From Blasia pusilla (Eukaryota; Marchantiophyta; Marchantiopsida; Blasiales): a stretch of DNA of 64,000 nt. This document shows positions 1 through 12,943 of this stretch, piece after piece. A program made the position numbers and the translations under genes. The notes under the pieces are model-generated. The model worked only from the letters and a program-made list of their open reading frames with translations. It made no database searches and was not told the origin of the DNA. Positions within the stretch are counted from its first letter, which is position 1; the number at the start of each line of letters is the position of its first letter. The stretch covers positions 23,188,001 to 23,252,000 of the forward strand of contig CM114274.1 in the NCBI GenBank assembly GCA_050084515.1, read 5' to 3'.

Positions 1-534
1 TGTAGTTCTGACCGATACGGACCAAGATTGCTAAATCGATCGGGAGAGCCCTAAAAAATGCCTCCAAAGTTATGTCATTGCCAAAGCTCCACTTGAAATC
101 TTTTGACACTGAGCTCTCAATGAAATTTCTTTCTCCCAAACTGGAATTTTTTCTTCTCTTCTCTCCTCAAACACCAAGAATTTCAATTGATATTCTCTTA
201 TTGCTCTGATACCATATAGAAAATTGCTAAAGAAGCATTATTGGACATTGTAGGATACGACTCTCACACTCACACACCACCGGTAAGAACAAAATTTTGC
301 AATGAGAGAACGAGTGGAGGTTTTTCCCCTTCTCAATTATATACAATATGCACAAGAAACCCTAATCCTGATCCTAATCATAGTCTTGAGTTAGACTAAT
401 TGTGATGAACTAACCCTAGTTAAGATAATCATGCTTAACTAACTAACCAAGATTAAGCTTTCCTATTTTGTGTGAGTACCAAATGTAGTAGTTTGGATGT
501 CCGATGAGCTTGACTACAACTCAATCTTCAACAA
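1..534 (-). mobile_element. Ty1/copia retrotransposon, 5' LTR, primer-binding site and leader (runs off left edge)
   Basis: On the minus strand TGGTATCAGAGC, the plant initiator-tRNA-Met primer-binding site, reads from 214 to 203. Immediately upstream in that strand is a stretch of about 315 bp that begins TGTTGAAGATTG at 534, a typical copia LTR start, and runs to about 216. The leader and presumed gag lie below 203 and leave the window, so no protein can be judged. The LTR 3' end is not a clean CA next to the primer-binding site, so that boundary is approximate. The copia assignment rests on the primer-binding site and the LTR start only. Confidence 0.7.
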
Positions 535-1993
535 ATGGCCATTTGAAATTTAAGTTTTTTTTTTTTGGTTCCTTGCACTTAGGATCCCCTTTGGAAAAAT
601 TGCAATAATACAAAGATACTTCATGATGAGCAATATTACTTGTTCAAATGCTGTTAAGTAATGAGCCTCGATCTTTGATCTCTTCCAAGTCTCTGCCCTC
701 ACGGTTGCTAGCCAACAAGAACCTGGCCTGCATTCATGTCGATTGTTTCACGCTTGTGAAATATGTATGTCTTCCAAATTGAGAGTTTTATCCCAATGCT
801 TGATTTCTTGCGTATTAGATTTGTATGCATCTAGGTTTGACTAGAAATTCCGTTTTGTGATCTCATTTTCACTGTCGGACTTAATTTTTTGCACTTGTTC
901 CAATTGCAATCTAAGATTTCATAAAATCTTGTACAATACAAAAAAATGTGCCCACCTCAATCTCGCTGCTTCTCGACCATCTTATATCCATTTTGGTCCA
1001 AAATAAAGTGAGTCTCAATGAAAATCAACAGTGGAGTGTCCATGCACTTGTCGATTTGTCCACACTTAATATTATATCAAAACCCAATGGACAATAGAAT
1101 CCAGGGACATCAATGTTGAAAACGGAAAGCATTCTAGTAGTACGATAACTAACGCGGCCACTCATTTCAAAATCGTGCACCAAATCAAGGAATTTGCATG
1201 ACCTGGTTACAAAATATACCTACATGAGCAATGCAAAAACCAACAGATGATAGATGTCCATCTCCAAGGATTTGCAACCATGGTAGAGTACACCTTCATA
1301 ATGAAACGACTGATCTTAATTATGCTTTCAAAGCAGCAACTGCTATGGCACGCATGGCAAGTTATAGCACATTCACGATTCATCCCTCTTTCATGTAGTA
1401 GAGCTCACCTTCATGTTGACACGATAGATCCCAAACCCTTTTCTCCAAGAGTTGGGGCACACCACTAGCACATTTACAATTCACTCCTCTATTAAGATGC
1501 AAAATTGCATCAATCCTAAACGACTCCGTCCTCTATGTTTCTTTGAAGACTTCCTCCTTTCTATTGCGACTCATGCATTGCCTTGTGATTGCTCGTGAAT
1601 TTATAAGGTGATGGACTTGAATTTCAAATCGCCCATGCATGACATGAAGGTGGGATGCCATCCCTACATCCCAATATATGTTCTTCATATAGGATTCGGA
1701 TATCCATACTCGGGTATCCGAAACTCACCCTTAGCGGAACCTTTATTGAGAAATGTAACCGTGGGATGTGGGGATGGGAATTTTGATTCCAATAAGGGTA
1801 TATTGGTGGCAGGAACCTTCACTGCAACCCATGCCACAAGCAACCAATAACTGCTATGTATTAGGGCCATATCTCATGGCACCAGGTCACGACGATCAAA
1901 GAGGGTTGCTAAGTTATGTGCGCCAGAAACTTTTGGACACATAAATGGCCATGCGTCTTAGCAACCTCGACCCGGAAAACGTAGTTACTAGGG
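535..1993. other. AT-rich intergenic sequence, nothing recognised
   Basis: I see only short open frames without family features or codon bias. There is no RNA gene, inverted repeat or clear transposon end. Confidence 0.5.
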
Positions 1994-2405
1994 TGTCACA
2001 TCTTATTTTGACGTAGGTAGAGTTCTATCGCGTTGACGACACAAAGAGTCAACGGGCTGTTTGGGTGTTAACGAAGTTCCACTCGAACAACCCGCTGACT
2101 CTTTGTGTAACTTCGTTTGGAGATGTCGGATGAGGTAGGCGAAAGGTCTGTTGCGTTGGGAACTTTGTTTATGGAAATTTCCCAATTTTGGTTTTAGTCC
2201 GTCAGGTGATCCGTTGATCGAGTCAACGGTCACATGGTAACTTGTGCACGCAGGTTATCGTTGGGAGGGCTGTTTTTGGGGGAAGAGCCTTTGAGCCTTT
2301 TGTTTATGTGTGGATCTACCCGTATGTTGGGGAAGATCGGTGTTGTGTGGTGTGTAGATGTGACAAGCGACGTGGGTTGTGTAGCGATGTGTATGCGCAC
2401 GACAA
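1994..2405 (+). repeat. Diverged LTR-like repeat, copy 1
   Basis: This stretch begins TGTCACATCTT and ends with a block containing GTATGTTGGGGAAGATCGG and a final CACGACAA. Both ends and much of the interior match 32215-32807 in the same order, though copy 1 lacks the central part that holds the TATA box in the other copy. It is probably a degenerate solo LTR, or an LTR fragment, of the gypsy-like family at 31-42 kb. No target-site duplication could be fixed. Confidence 0.55.
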
Positions 2406-5072
2406 GGGACCAATTTGTTTTGTTACATGGAAAAATGGTTTTGGACGCAAAAATGAAGGATGTGGGACTTTGCGCATGCTCATGGGATCAGACTCTCATT
2501 AGACTATCGTGAGGGTCCCCACTCATTAACCGAAACGATGGGTGGACGAGCTCGGTGGGATCCACTATGAAGGCCTCACTTAATTTAAAAGAACTACTTA
2601 GAACGGATTCCCATGAGAGGACCATTGGGGTTATCACTTTTTCTGCATCAAAATTATTTGGGCACAAAAATAAATTATATAAAAATGGTAAACAGATAAC
2701 GGTTTCTGCGAAGGACCTATGTATTTTCTTGGGATTATCTTTGGAAATATAAATTGATAATAGAAATGAGGTCGCGCGACCTGCGTGGAGGTCCTAAATG
2801 GGAACTAGCCGATTAGGGTTAGAAGAGCACACGGGAAGTAGCCGGTTAGGGGCCGATTGAGCGAGGACCGGAATAGCGAGATGGGGAAGAAAGCAGGTTT
2901 CAACGTTATGGGGCGATCGACCGACGACTTTCTTGAAGGGGAAGGGCGGGGGGCCATCGAGTCGAAACTTGCTTTGAACTGCTGAGAATAAGACGGATTC
3001 CGTTAATTTAAGGACCCGATCCTATGGGGGGATCCCCGCGAGTCGCAGCTACCACTGGGTCGCACATATTTGCGTCGTATGTTCTCTTGGCGCGAATTCT
3101 GTTGGAGTCCTACGAATCTCGTCCCTCGGATCAACCAAGATCCGGAATACTGGTCCTCGCGACGGTCTGACGACCTCGGCCGCATGGGACGGGGTCCTAA
3201 GAGGGGGTGAACTGGAAGGTAGTACACCACACACACTCCCGGCGGCAGAAGAGCCGCATGCGCGACCTTTAAGGGTTGTATAATAGTACATGTTTCAAAC
3301 ATCGAGCGGGTGATCCGCTAGAAATGCGTGTGGGATGGCATCTGCGGAGCTGCGAGATCCGAGGGCCGAAAGATGAGGCCGACGTGTCGGGGAGGCTTGG
3401 GTGGTTTGGATTGCGGGCTAATGAAAAATAACGGGGAGCGCTAGCGTGTGGGAGATGTGGCCAGATCAACGACGGAGAAGGAAGAGGGGGCGAGGAGGCA
3501 AGACAATTGTACGCCAGGTCAGCCAACAGGACAGAGGTGGAAGCCTCTGGCGATGACGGTCGGAAGGGGTGCTCTTGGAGTGAGGAATGAGTTATGGAGG
3601 GCAGGATGGAGGCGGGGGAGGAGGATCTGGTGGACACGGAAGGAAGGGAGGAAAGGAGAGAAAGCAGCGGGTAGAGGAGCTGGCGGCTAGTGGGAGAGGG
3701 TGGTGGGGCTCACCGAGGAGATGGGGCGAGGCGAATGGAGAGGAGGTGCGGTGGTACCGGACCTGTATGATACTGTGGTTGCCAGTGCTCGCTCGCTCAG
3801 GAGGTGCGCCCGTAAAGCGGATTTAATTCGTTCGGACATGCCCAACGACGGGAAAGATCGTAGGGTATGATGGCGTTCACGGCGACTAGTGGGCATTTCT
3901 GCTTAACTGCGCAGCATTTGAGTGAAGTCCACGTTTGTGAAACGGGCGAGTGGTTGGTGGTATTTGCGCCAATTTGGTTATAACGCAGATGGTCTCCTAG
4001 CCGATGATCGATCTTTTTCCCACTCGCGGAGCTCGTTGAAAACACCTGAGAATTGATGGATAATTCCATGTGGCTTACTACTTTCACACTGTATTCTCTT
4101 CAGCGCGGGAATCTGGTCGCGTGTCTAGAGTAAGTGAGTGTTACATTTCTCTCAACATTGATCGGCGACCATCTGCAGTCTGCAACCGTATCGATCGGCA
4201 TTACGTCGTTTTACCTCTTAGTGTACAGCTCTTCCACGTTTTTTAGGGAGGCAACTTTCAAGGAAGCTTGCTGGGCGGCCATGCTCCTCTATCAAACCTC
4301 GTATGTAGCGTCAGCGCGCCATTTTCCTTGGTCAGCCCCAGGTGGTTCACACGCACAGCTCACCGATTCACTGATTTCCGGGCTGATCATCAACTCTTGT
4401 TGGGGTAAGGTCTCCGGCGTCAATTCACCTTCCTCGCCTCGCAATGTTTTTCCAGTGAAGTTTTCCTGGAACATGTCAGAGTCTTCCAAGTCTCCGAATG
4501 GAAACTTAGCTGCAAATCGTCATTTCCGTCTATCCCCTCACCTCTGCCTTGGGAAGAAGCTCACGTTGGGGAAATCAATATATCTTACGATTTCACGATG
4601 CCCGACAGTGAAGGTGCCCAGTTTTTCCCTTTAGCTTCGATGTCCGCGGAGGTTCCGAACTTGATCCACGCCTTTATTTTAGTATTTGCTATCAACTCTT
4701 CCGTACAGAGAGCGTTTTCGTTTGTTCTTCTGTATTTCATACTCGGCTTTCTGTCACAACACTGTCAATTGCGTTGCATCCTGTACGCGGAACTTTGGTC
4801 ACGCGGCTGACCACATGTTCGTGGACTGTTTGTGGACCAGACAATTCTTGAGAGGTTGTGTACTATCCGTCCTTACATTCTTCTTCTCTGATTGTATCTG
4901 AACTTGCGATGTGTTCGTTTTCTTTCGCGTGGTTGGGTTTCCAAATTGCGTCGTTTCACTGATGTTTCCTTGTGCAGAGTCCACTGAGGAGCACTTGCGA
5001 TCAAACTCGTCTCATATAGCGGACTCATTTTCTCGACGATAGGAATTTAAGCGAGACGCAGTGCATCCAATC
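2406..5072. other. Intergenic sequence and probable promoter/5' leader of the UPF0496 gene
   Basis: No coding region is supported. Near the right end a good acceptor (TTGTGCAG, ending at 4977) precedes about 95 bp leading to the UPF0496 start codon, and GT-containing candidate donors (for example GTAAGTGAG at about 4131) lie upstream. A 5'-UTR intron of roughly 0.8 kb is therefore likely but unproven. The rest holds nothing I recognise. Confidence 0.4.
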
Positions 5073-6248
5073 ATGGGGAACAATATGAGTAACCTCTGGA
5101 GAGGCGGCAGTCGGAGATCTCGGAATACAAGCACTTGTCCGGAAAAAATTGCTCGGGATACTGGCATTGCCCAAGTCAAAATCACCACTGAGGACAGTAC
5201 TTTTGAAGACGATACCGTATTGAATGATCCCGATTTGATGCAATTCGATAGAGGGATAAAACAGAGGACGGAGAAAGTACTTGGTAGTTTGGAAAACGGT
5301 ATGAAGTCTGGAGGCTTGGAGCTATCAGCGCTAAAAGAAGTGACCAATGGCCTGCTTGGAATGAACGATGACGTGGTAAAGTTCATCCTCGAATGTGATT
5401 TGGATGTTTGGGCCAATTCCGAGATGAAGGAACTTGTGACCGACTATTTTAACCACAGCTTAGAGGCCTTAGATTTCTGCGGGGTTCTAGATCGGAGTGT
5501 GCAACATGCACGGGATAATCAAATGTTTATAGACTTAGCACTTCGTCATATGCCAGCCGACGGTGATCCGTCCGAGGAAGATTGTCGACAAATTTTGAAG
5601 GAGCTGGACAATTTCACTCGTGCAGACAATCCCTTTTCTACGGAGTTTAACGAATTGTTCAATAAAGTGTATGATAGGCAACGACTGTTTCAGATGAAGC
5701 TGACAGAAAGGAGGAAGAGAATTCTTAGGAAAGAGAGAAACGTCCGCACGATGAAGAAAGTCACAACAGTTATGATAACTGCGACATGCGTTTCTCTGGT
5801 GATATGCGCAGCAGTGGCCATGGCAGTTGCAGCACCAGCATTTTCCGGCGGTATTTCTGCCGCAGCAGCTCTTCCTTTCGACGCCATGCATGGCTGGTTA
5901 CAAGGTCTCTGGACCCGTTATGAGCAGAAGATTAAGACCGAGCGAGTAGTGGTAGAAGCGATACAATGGGGTACCTGGGTGGCAATCAAAGATTTGGATA
6001 CTATCAATACCGAGGTAAAACGACTTAAGAACGAAATAGAGGGTCTGAACCGAAACATTGAGTTTGCAAATGAAAGAAGAGACGCACTTGCGGTGCAGCA
6101 TGCGGTGCGGGTCATCAAGAGAAAGCAGGATCAATTTGTCCAGCAGTTGGAAGAACTCAGTGGGCATGTTGACGAGTGTGTCAGGAGGATCCAAAGGGCC
6201 CGGGCTGTTGTCTTAGACAGGATCATTGGACAATCAAGCCGAAGTTAG
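5073..6248 (+). CDS. UPF0496 family membrane protein
   Basis: This intronless coding region of 391 residues is recognised as the plant UPF0496/DUF677 family (BPS1/At14a-like), whose biochemical role is poorly known. The frame is open from a GTG at 5061, but the first ATG at 5073 gives MGNNMS, a good N-myristoylation signal (Gly2, Ser6). The N-terminal two thirds are helical and charged. Residues about 230-266 form one or two closely spaced hydrophobic segments rich in Ala, Val and Ile, and residues about 285-391 are coiled-coil-like (heptads of Leu/Ile with Lys, Glu, Arg). The length fits the family. An acceptor at 4977 suggests a spliced 5' leader. The family assignment is firm. Membrane attachment is seen from sequence, and lipidation is inference. 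Confidence 0.85.
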   Translation: MGNNMSNLWRGGSRRSRNTSTCPEKIARDTGIAQVKITTEDSTFEDDTVLNDPDLMQFDRGIKQRTEKVLGSLENGMKSGGLELSALKEVTNGLLGMNDDVVKFILECDLDVWANSEMKELVTDYFNHSLEALDFCGVLDRSVQHARDNQMFIDLALRHMPADGDPSEEDCRQILKELDNFTRADNPFSTEFNELFNKVYDRQRLFQMKLTERRKRILRKERNVRTMKKVTTVMITATCVSLVICAAVAMAVAAPAFSGGISAAAALPFDAMHGWLQGLWTRYEQKIKTERVVVEAIQWGTWVAIKDLDTINTEVKRLKNEIEGLNRNIEFANERRDALAVQHAVRVIKRKQDQFVQQLEELSGHVDECVRRIQRARAVVLDRIIGQSSRS

Positions 6249-8481
6249 CAACTTTTTTCTGTGGCAAAGCTGCGGAATATGAGATGACTAAGTTGCAAGC
6301 TCAGCCGCTGTTATCAACCAAAGGGAAATGCCAGCAATCATGTAGGTGTACTTCCACGCATCGCTTCACTGAATTGGAATATCCATGTCGGTCCAGCCAG
6401 CTGCGAGATCATTCTGAATCTCGCAGCTGCGTTCCATCATCGAGGAATTCATGACCAAGCAGAGAGCAGCATAGGGGGTTGGTGACAACTAGTAGAGGTG
6501 GAGCAGTACACCTCGATAATTTGGTACTGCTCGATTTCAGTGTCTTGGGAGGACTCGATCAGTCCGAAGCTTTTTTATCAGAGTAAATGTGCTGCATCTT
6601 TCTTCAAAGCTGGCTGCATCTCCAAAACCATCAATCCAATGAGGCTCGATATCTAAGGGTTTGTGGATTAGCAACTCGGGAGCTGGCTGCTCGGGGAGTG
6701 CACTGTACAGATGTGAATAGTTCTAAGAGTCGGACGTGTGAAGGGTTCTGGACGAGCTGGCCATTTGGATTGCTGATGTGAATACCTGGTGACTATCCTT
6801 GAACGACTGACAATGAAGGAAGAAGCTGCTGAAGGTAAGGCAGGCAACTTTTTATCAGTTTCGATTATCTAGATCAGTGGACCAGCGGATGTCCCTTCAT
6901 TTGCATCCCAAGAAAATTCTTGTTTTATGTTTAGCCCGCAGGATAGGCGCCATTGTTTGAACACTGTGTTAACAATTGAGGTTGAATCCCACCTTTCAAG
7001 ACTAGTTGAACAATACAAACAACCGGTTGTAGCATTACATTTAATATGATCTTTATACGTCCGTTGGGACTTCCCTTGATCGACTCACCCTCGGACAAGG
7101 GCCCGATTCTTCTTCAAACCCGACTAGATTATTTTTTGAGCCCCATTCTTTTAGCAGCCTGCATATTCCTGTGTGTCGAGAGGGTGTTCTCTCACATAAA
7201 ACATTGCATCGAGATTCCTTTTATTCTAGGAAGATTGTTTCTTCATAAATTATTCATTGAAGTTTCCACTTCCTAGGCGCAGGTCATTTGCTTTGTCTCC
7301 TATCCAATTACAAATCCTGGGTTATGACAGGAGCATCTCCGATATACACAATTCATCATTTGTGTTGAAGTTGAATTGTAATTGGGTAGCTTTGAAAATT
7401 AGTTCGAGACCATCTCTTGCGAGGATGGGAATCAGGTTGTTGGCCTAATTTGATGTGAGTTTACCCGAAGTTGCACATTTTCTGGGATCTGTTTCCTAAG
7501 GTCACATGTCCCTGTAGGTGTCTGACAATGTATATATGGAGTCGAGTGTATAACAGCCGGGATTCGATATACAGAAGTAGATTAAATAGCTTTCCTAGCA
7601 AGTTCGAGTAACTGATTGTAGGAATTAAAGTAGACCATCCTCAGGTCTTTGTAAGCTTTTGCAACAAGCGTCAGGCTGGAAACTGGTTTGTACCGGCCTT
7701 AATCAGATTCGTGTTGGGGTGTGATTAGCGGTTGTCCTTGAACGGGCCAAAGTACACATTGTTCTTCGGAGGTTTACATTTGTGACACGCCCTTTTTCAA
7801 ATAATTGTCAGTTATCTTTCGTTTTTGGAAAGGGTTACCAGGAGGTGTGGCCTTTTTCTTCGTGTATTCCAGTTCACATTGCAATATTAGATTTGGATTA
7901 AACTCACTGGACAGCAAATGTTTTGAACTGCTGAATCCTTTTGTGTACCTACACTCAATAGAGCCGGTAGTAATGTGGCTTTCGTGATATAATTAATGAA
8001 TGTTTCTCCCGGCATCTAAGCCAGCAGTCCGGTTTGGACTCAGTAGAGGTACAATTGCTTCTGAAACCGGCCTCCGGACTCCAGAGCTGGTTAGGAAGGG
8101 CTAGTTGTCAGAGGAATTTTCGGTGGTCTCGATGAAAGAATCCCCCCTAAACGCCAAGGTTGAAGGACATCGGTTTAGAACACTTCTAGTGCTTGTAAAA
8201 GTTCCGTCACTTATGTGTGGAAGTAATACCACTGAAGTCCTCCCATCTAGGTCGGAGATCGATACGAAACCCCGCAGTCTGGTCCGACCGGATCGAAGGA
8301 CATCGTATGGCAATTCCAATTGTATATTACATACATGGTGGTGAAGCATGATTTACACAAATGGAGCTGAGTACTAAAGAAATCACCCGTTACGGAAAGC
8401 CTACCACTTCTACCACATGCGTTTGGTATGAGTTGCTGTTCCAGGACCAAGGGATCCAGAATACTGATGCACATGGATGTC
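6249..8481. other. Intergenic; 3' regions of the two convergent neighbours
   Basis: The UPF0496 gene ends at 6248 and the next gene ends, convergently, at 8482. The interval holds only short frames with no domain signature. The first few hundred bases and the last few hundred should be 3' UTRs. Confidence 0.45.
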
Positions 8482-10725
8482 CTAATGCTCGTCCTCTCCT
8501 GCAGAAGACGCCGACCTCAAGGAAGCAATTATCACCGCGACCCGCGAGGTGAGGAATCCACCAACACCGGCCAGCAGCATCTGGGGAGTCAAATTACTCA
8601 CAGCACCTTCATGTGTGATTCTTCCCACAAGCACAATTATTCCCGCAACCAGGGCAATGTTCGCGGACAGTTTGGCCCCTCCTCTTCCCCATTGTTTATC
8701 TTCCTCTGACGTTATTCGATGTGGACCGGGGAGTTGATCTACGGCTTTCTGCAACAGAAGCATGTGAATAAAACCTCCAACTCCACCTACTGCAAAGCTA
8801 TAGGCCAACTGATCTTGGCCTAGTGCAGTGAGAGTCGTAGTTCCCATACCTGCCAGAATGGAACTGACGCCCAGCAAAGACGCTTTCAAATCTTCATATT
8901 CCTTCATGCTTCTCAACCTTTCAACTTCTTGCTCTGCAGATGACGGAAGTGACGATCCTGTCGATTTACCCCATACCTTGAGAAGGTTCTCTTGCAATTC
9001 AACGACAGTCGAAAATTCCTGATGGCCAGATGGCTTCAGTTCCGCAGCTGGAACACTAGCGCCGATAAGTGCGTCACTCGACCCAAAATGATAAACAACA
9101 CCTTTCCACTCCTCACCTGCCCATGTCTCGAGTATTTCAGAGGCGACGGGAGAACTGAGTTCTCCACGCGCTACAAATTCTGTCCATTGAAAGTCGTCGT
9201 TCAACGGGAGAGCCGCTACTGTTGCTTGTTCAATTCTCCAAGTACCTGGGAGGAAACGCGAATTCAGAAATGTAGCCACGAAAATGAAACTATGATTCGT
9301 TAGCCACCGCCAAAAACCCAAGGAGTGCAGTGCACTTCGATCCTAGAACGAGGGTGTGGGTGTTCGGACCGACCTGATTCAGGAGCAATCCAGAGTGCCG
9401 CAAGATGCCCCAGTTCCGGTGCGCGGAAAAGAACATTATCGACTGCACCTCTCTGGAAGCGAAACCGAAATTCAGCTTTAGTGGCGTCGTCTCCAGTGGT
9501 AGGCTGCGACTCAATGCGAGAAATCCGCTTCATGATCGCTTTCCCATTCTCCCCAATCAAGGAAACCATCACACCAGCATACGGTTCAGACAGCCCAGAC
9601 TTGGCGTCCTGACTCGTGGTCATGTTGAGATAGTAGAGTGCCGTGCGCGGCTCAATTTCTTGCTCCGACGATTGAGTAGAGCTGCTCACACCTACTGTTG
9701 TACACTTGAGCTCGTCTCCGTCAGGACTCGGGAAAAGCCATCGGGGCTCAACATATGGCTGCCTGTTGAAACCTGCATAACATTCGGGTGACTCGGATTA
9801 ATGAGATGGGGGACGAGTCCGAGCTAAAAGCTTGCCATCCACCAAAGGGCAAGAGAAAGAGAAGAAGAGGAAAACATGTGAAGTAGGTCCCCGGTACACC
9901 TATGTACCGAGCCCATCCACGAACTAGAAAAGCCGTCGCAACCGATAGATAGGCGTCATTGTGAGCCTTCAGTCTGTGCAATGGCTTCAGAGAGATTGGT
10001 TGACAGTTAACCCTTGGGATATGAATCGCTCAAGTCCGGGACAGTCCTCCCGTGTTCCAATTTTTTGCTTGGTTAATCTGCTCTGTTTCTCCGGCCACTA
10101 GGTGGAGAGTCCCAAAGATTAGTTTTCTCTCTTGAGCGCCAACTTTTGAAAAGGCTGGTTCTCAATTGTTTGAGGGCAATTGGATAATTTTTGCACTCAC
10201 TTAGTTCAGATGATTGAGTGACGAGGTCAGGTAATTCCGTAACAGGGATGCTGATTCGACGGCCTCACATTTACGAGTTCATGTGCTTGCTCAACTTGCT
10301 TCTTCGCTTGTTTTATTAGAACATGGTCGGTCCAATTTCACTCCGACGATCGAATCTTAAATTGTGATAGGCGTCTATGGTGCCTTCTCAAGCTGGTAAG
10401 CAAAATGCCGAGCAAATTGTAATGATACAAGGGAGGATTCACGTGATCTGTCAAGACTCACAGAAAACACAAATGAGACCGAACTGATGGTAAACGTGAT
10501 GATCGCTATAACTGACCAAGAGTCCTCACCCTTGGTTTGTTTGGATGCCATTTCCACCGTAGCCTGGATGCATTCCTTTCTCCTCCTTCTGCTGCGGCCC
10601 AACCCTGTCCCCGTCGTCCTTGCCAACGGCTCCATCTCCTTACCACCCAAGCAATTCCTATCCGGTTCGGCTGAGACAAGAGACGCCGTTCGCCAGGCCG
10701 AAATCATATCTGCAGCGATCGCCAT
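8482..10725 (-). CDS. Conserved-looking organellar membrane protein of unknown function, three exons
   Basis: Proposed exons on the minus strand are 10725-10530, 9772-9308 and 9245-8482 (introns 757 and 62 bp). Phases agree and give 474 residues. The first ATG of the frame is at 10725 (an in-frame GTG lies 12 bases upstream). Residues 1-65 are rich in Arg, Ser and Ala and resemble an organelle transit peptide. The middle part is soluble and starts near the exon 1/2 join with NRQPYVEPRWLFPSPDGD. The last 130 residues hold three or four hydrophobic stretches (LLGVSSILAGMGTTTLTAL, FAVGGVGGFIHMLLL, ANIALVAGIIVLVGR, MLLAGVGGFLTSRVAVIIA) ending in a short acidic tail. I do not recognise the family with certainty. 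A plastid membrane location is inference. The smooth reading across both splices (for example CTPWVFG/GTWRIEQ) makes the gene itself credible. Confidence 0.75.
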
Positions 10726-12943
10726 CACCCTCCACACGGGTTCAGTTCCTTGCCCACAAGTAAGGAGTCTGCGATTCTGATACTGTAGAAGCTACCTCGT
10801 CAATCGTTTTAGTTTCGATCACAGCCCAATTGCCCGTGACGACTACAGCGCTTCGCTCTGAAATCGTTGATCGGTAGGCTCTGATCGCACAGAAATTCCT
10901 CATTCATTGGTATGTATTACTGTCTGTCTTTACCGGTCCACCTCTTGGAGTTTCCTTTTACCAGACGCTTTCCACGCCATCACTCTTCGCCGAAGACATC
11001 CCTCACATTCGTGCGATGTACAACCGTGAATGACATGTATACCTTCTACTAGTGAGGGCCACTGAGTGAGGGCCACTGAGATCATCTGGGGACCTCCCGT
11101 TTCCACATGCAAAATGATCTCAAGCGCAACATTGGCGCAGCGTCCATACCCTACGGTCAGACAGTCGCCGTGACGGCACTTGAAACCTTGATGCGCTTTT
11201 GGTTAGCAAGATCAGAATGGCTTCATCGAAGACGTGGCTCTCTTTATTCCAGGAACGCGCTCAACCGGGGAAAGGTAAGGCACATATTCTGACCAATGGC
11301 GCCTCGCGTTAGCTGGCTTCACGAAGACGGTATGAGTGCTAGGGTGCTGCGATTTGCTGCAGCGCTAAGGTTGGTGCCCGGATCCCAAACGAAGAAGCTA
11401 TGTTCAGTGTGACCGGATTCGTGTGACTACTGGTGCAGTAAGACGTCCATGCACAAGAAGAACGATAAATTCAGCCAGTGGTATTCCAAGTGGACACTTC
11501 TACCCTACAAGTGTTAACAAACTAGCCGCGACCTTCGTCTTGCCATAACTTTTTTTTGCATACTATGATTGTTAGGAAAAAGTGCTTGCTGAGGATTGCT
11601 GGAAATATGTGTCAACCACAGGGCTCAATCATTGGAACTTATAAATAAAAGAGAAGTTCAGTGACTTAATTCATGCAGTCTAATAGAAGAGTTACTTGAA
11701 AAGCACTGTACCTCTCTTTCCAGTAGGGCACCCATTCTCGTTTTCCAACAGGTGAATTCTTTGACAAATCCTGAAGAAACCATTAATGTGACTTCAAGAA
11801 AAGGGACCCATAGAGTCACTCAACATCATTTTATCAAGATTCAAGGTTCATCAAGAAGGTTTACTACATAGTTTGACGGTCCAAACCAAATATCCTTTCA
11901 TTATCCATTGTTGCACAAGTGGAATTCCTGTGTGTTTCCGTTCCTTCACATCATTCTCTGTAATTCAGAAAAGAATTCCACGGATTCTTTAATCATGAAT
12001 AATTGCACCATGCATGCTGTGCTTGCAAATCCTGGACTCCACTCTTTCCCGGAAACCTGATCTCTTTGTCGTAATAGTCTGATTCATGACAATTCGTGGC
12101 AACACTACACCAGAGTAGTGAAGTTCGTGATATGAGTTTGTGATATAAGCTGATACCTACTTCGATTTGCTTAAGGAACATCGCTTTTCAATACAAACTC
12201 TCAATTCCAGAAGCTCAGAAATCTAAGATCGATAGTATGTGGAGACAGTGGTAGGAGTGAAATCACCTTGCTCATCTAAGAAACTGGTAAGGTGCCCATG
12301 TGATGCATGGGAAATAAAAAAGTATTTGAGTAGTCCTTCCTCAGGTGGTGAAAGGAGGGGAGGGGAGTGAAAGGAATAATGATATTACACAAATTCAAAA
12401 ACATTTCTGCCGCCAGTAGCAAGTGAAATATTTTCTTGCTGTCTAGTAGCCATGTACCGAAGAGTGAGGGGTTTGCAAATCAAGACGGCATGCTCCAATA
12501 ATAATATAGATGACACCGTAGACTGCAGTACAATGTACAAGCCGCTGCCGAAGTCTCCAAGAGATTCTGAAAAACTAAAAATTTAATTTGAACACTGGCA
12601 GCTGGGACATGTGAGTGAGATTCGTACATTTGGTGGCGAGCAAGAGACCGTCTCTTATGCCCTAGCGCGTCGATCCATTTCCACGTAATCGTGATGAACA
12701 TTGAAGCAAAAGCTTTGCACCTGACAGCTCATCGTGCAAATTAGAATAGATGTGGCCCTCCTTTGTACAGGCTACAACCGGACTTTCTGACGATGTTTCA
12801 ATCGTGATGAGGTCTTTTGTTAAAGAGACCCATTCTAGGGCACGAATCGGAGTGGGGATGACCGAATGCAAGTACCGGTGATTGACTTACAGAAATTAGA
12901 TGAAGGGTGATTACACTACCTGGAATATGAAAATTATCCAAAA
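10726..12943. other. Intergenic; 5' region of the 474-residue gene and 3' region of the SERAC1-like gene
   Basis: No coding region is supported. A short perfect tandem (TGAGGGCCACTGAG twice, near 11054-11082) is present. The last few hundred bases before 12944 should be the 3' UTR of the hydrolase gene. Confidence 0.45.

Noticed and set aside
3003-3826. Several GC-rich frames on both strands at 3.0-3.8 kb
   Set aside because: They overlap on all frames, have low-complexity Arg/Gly/Ser composition and no family features.
11107-11292. Small plus-strand frame at 11.1 kb
   Set aside because: Only 61 codons, no recognisable domain and no splice partners.
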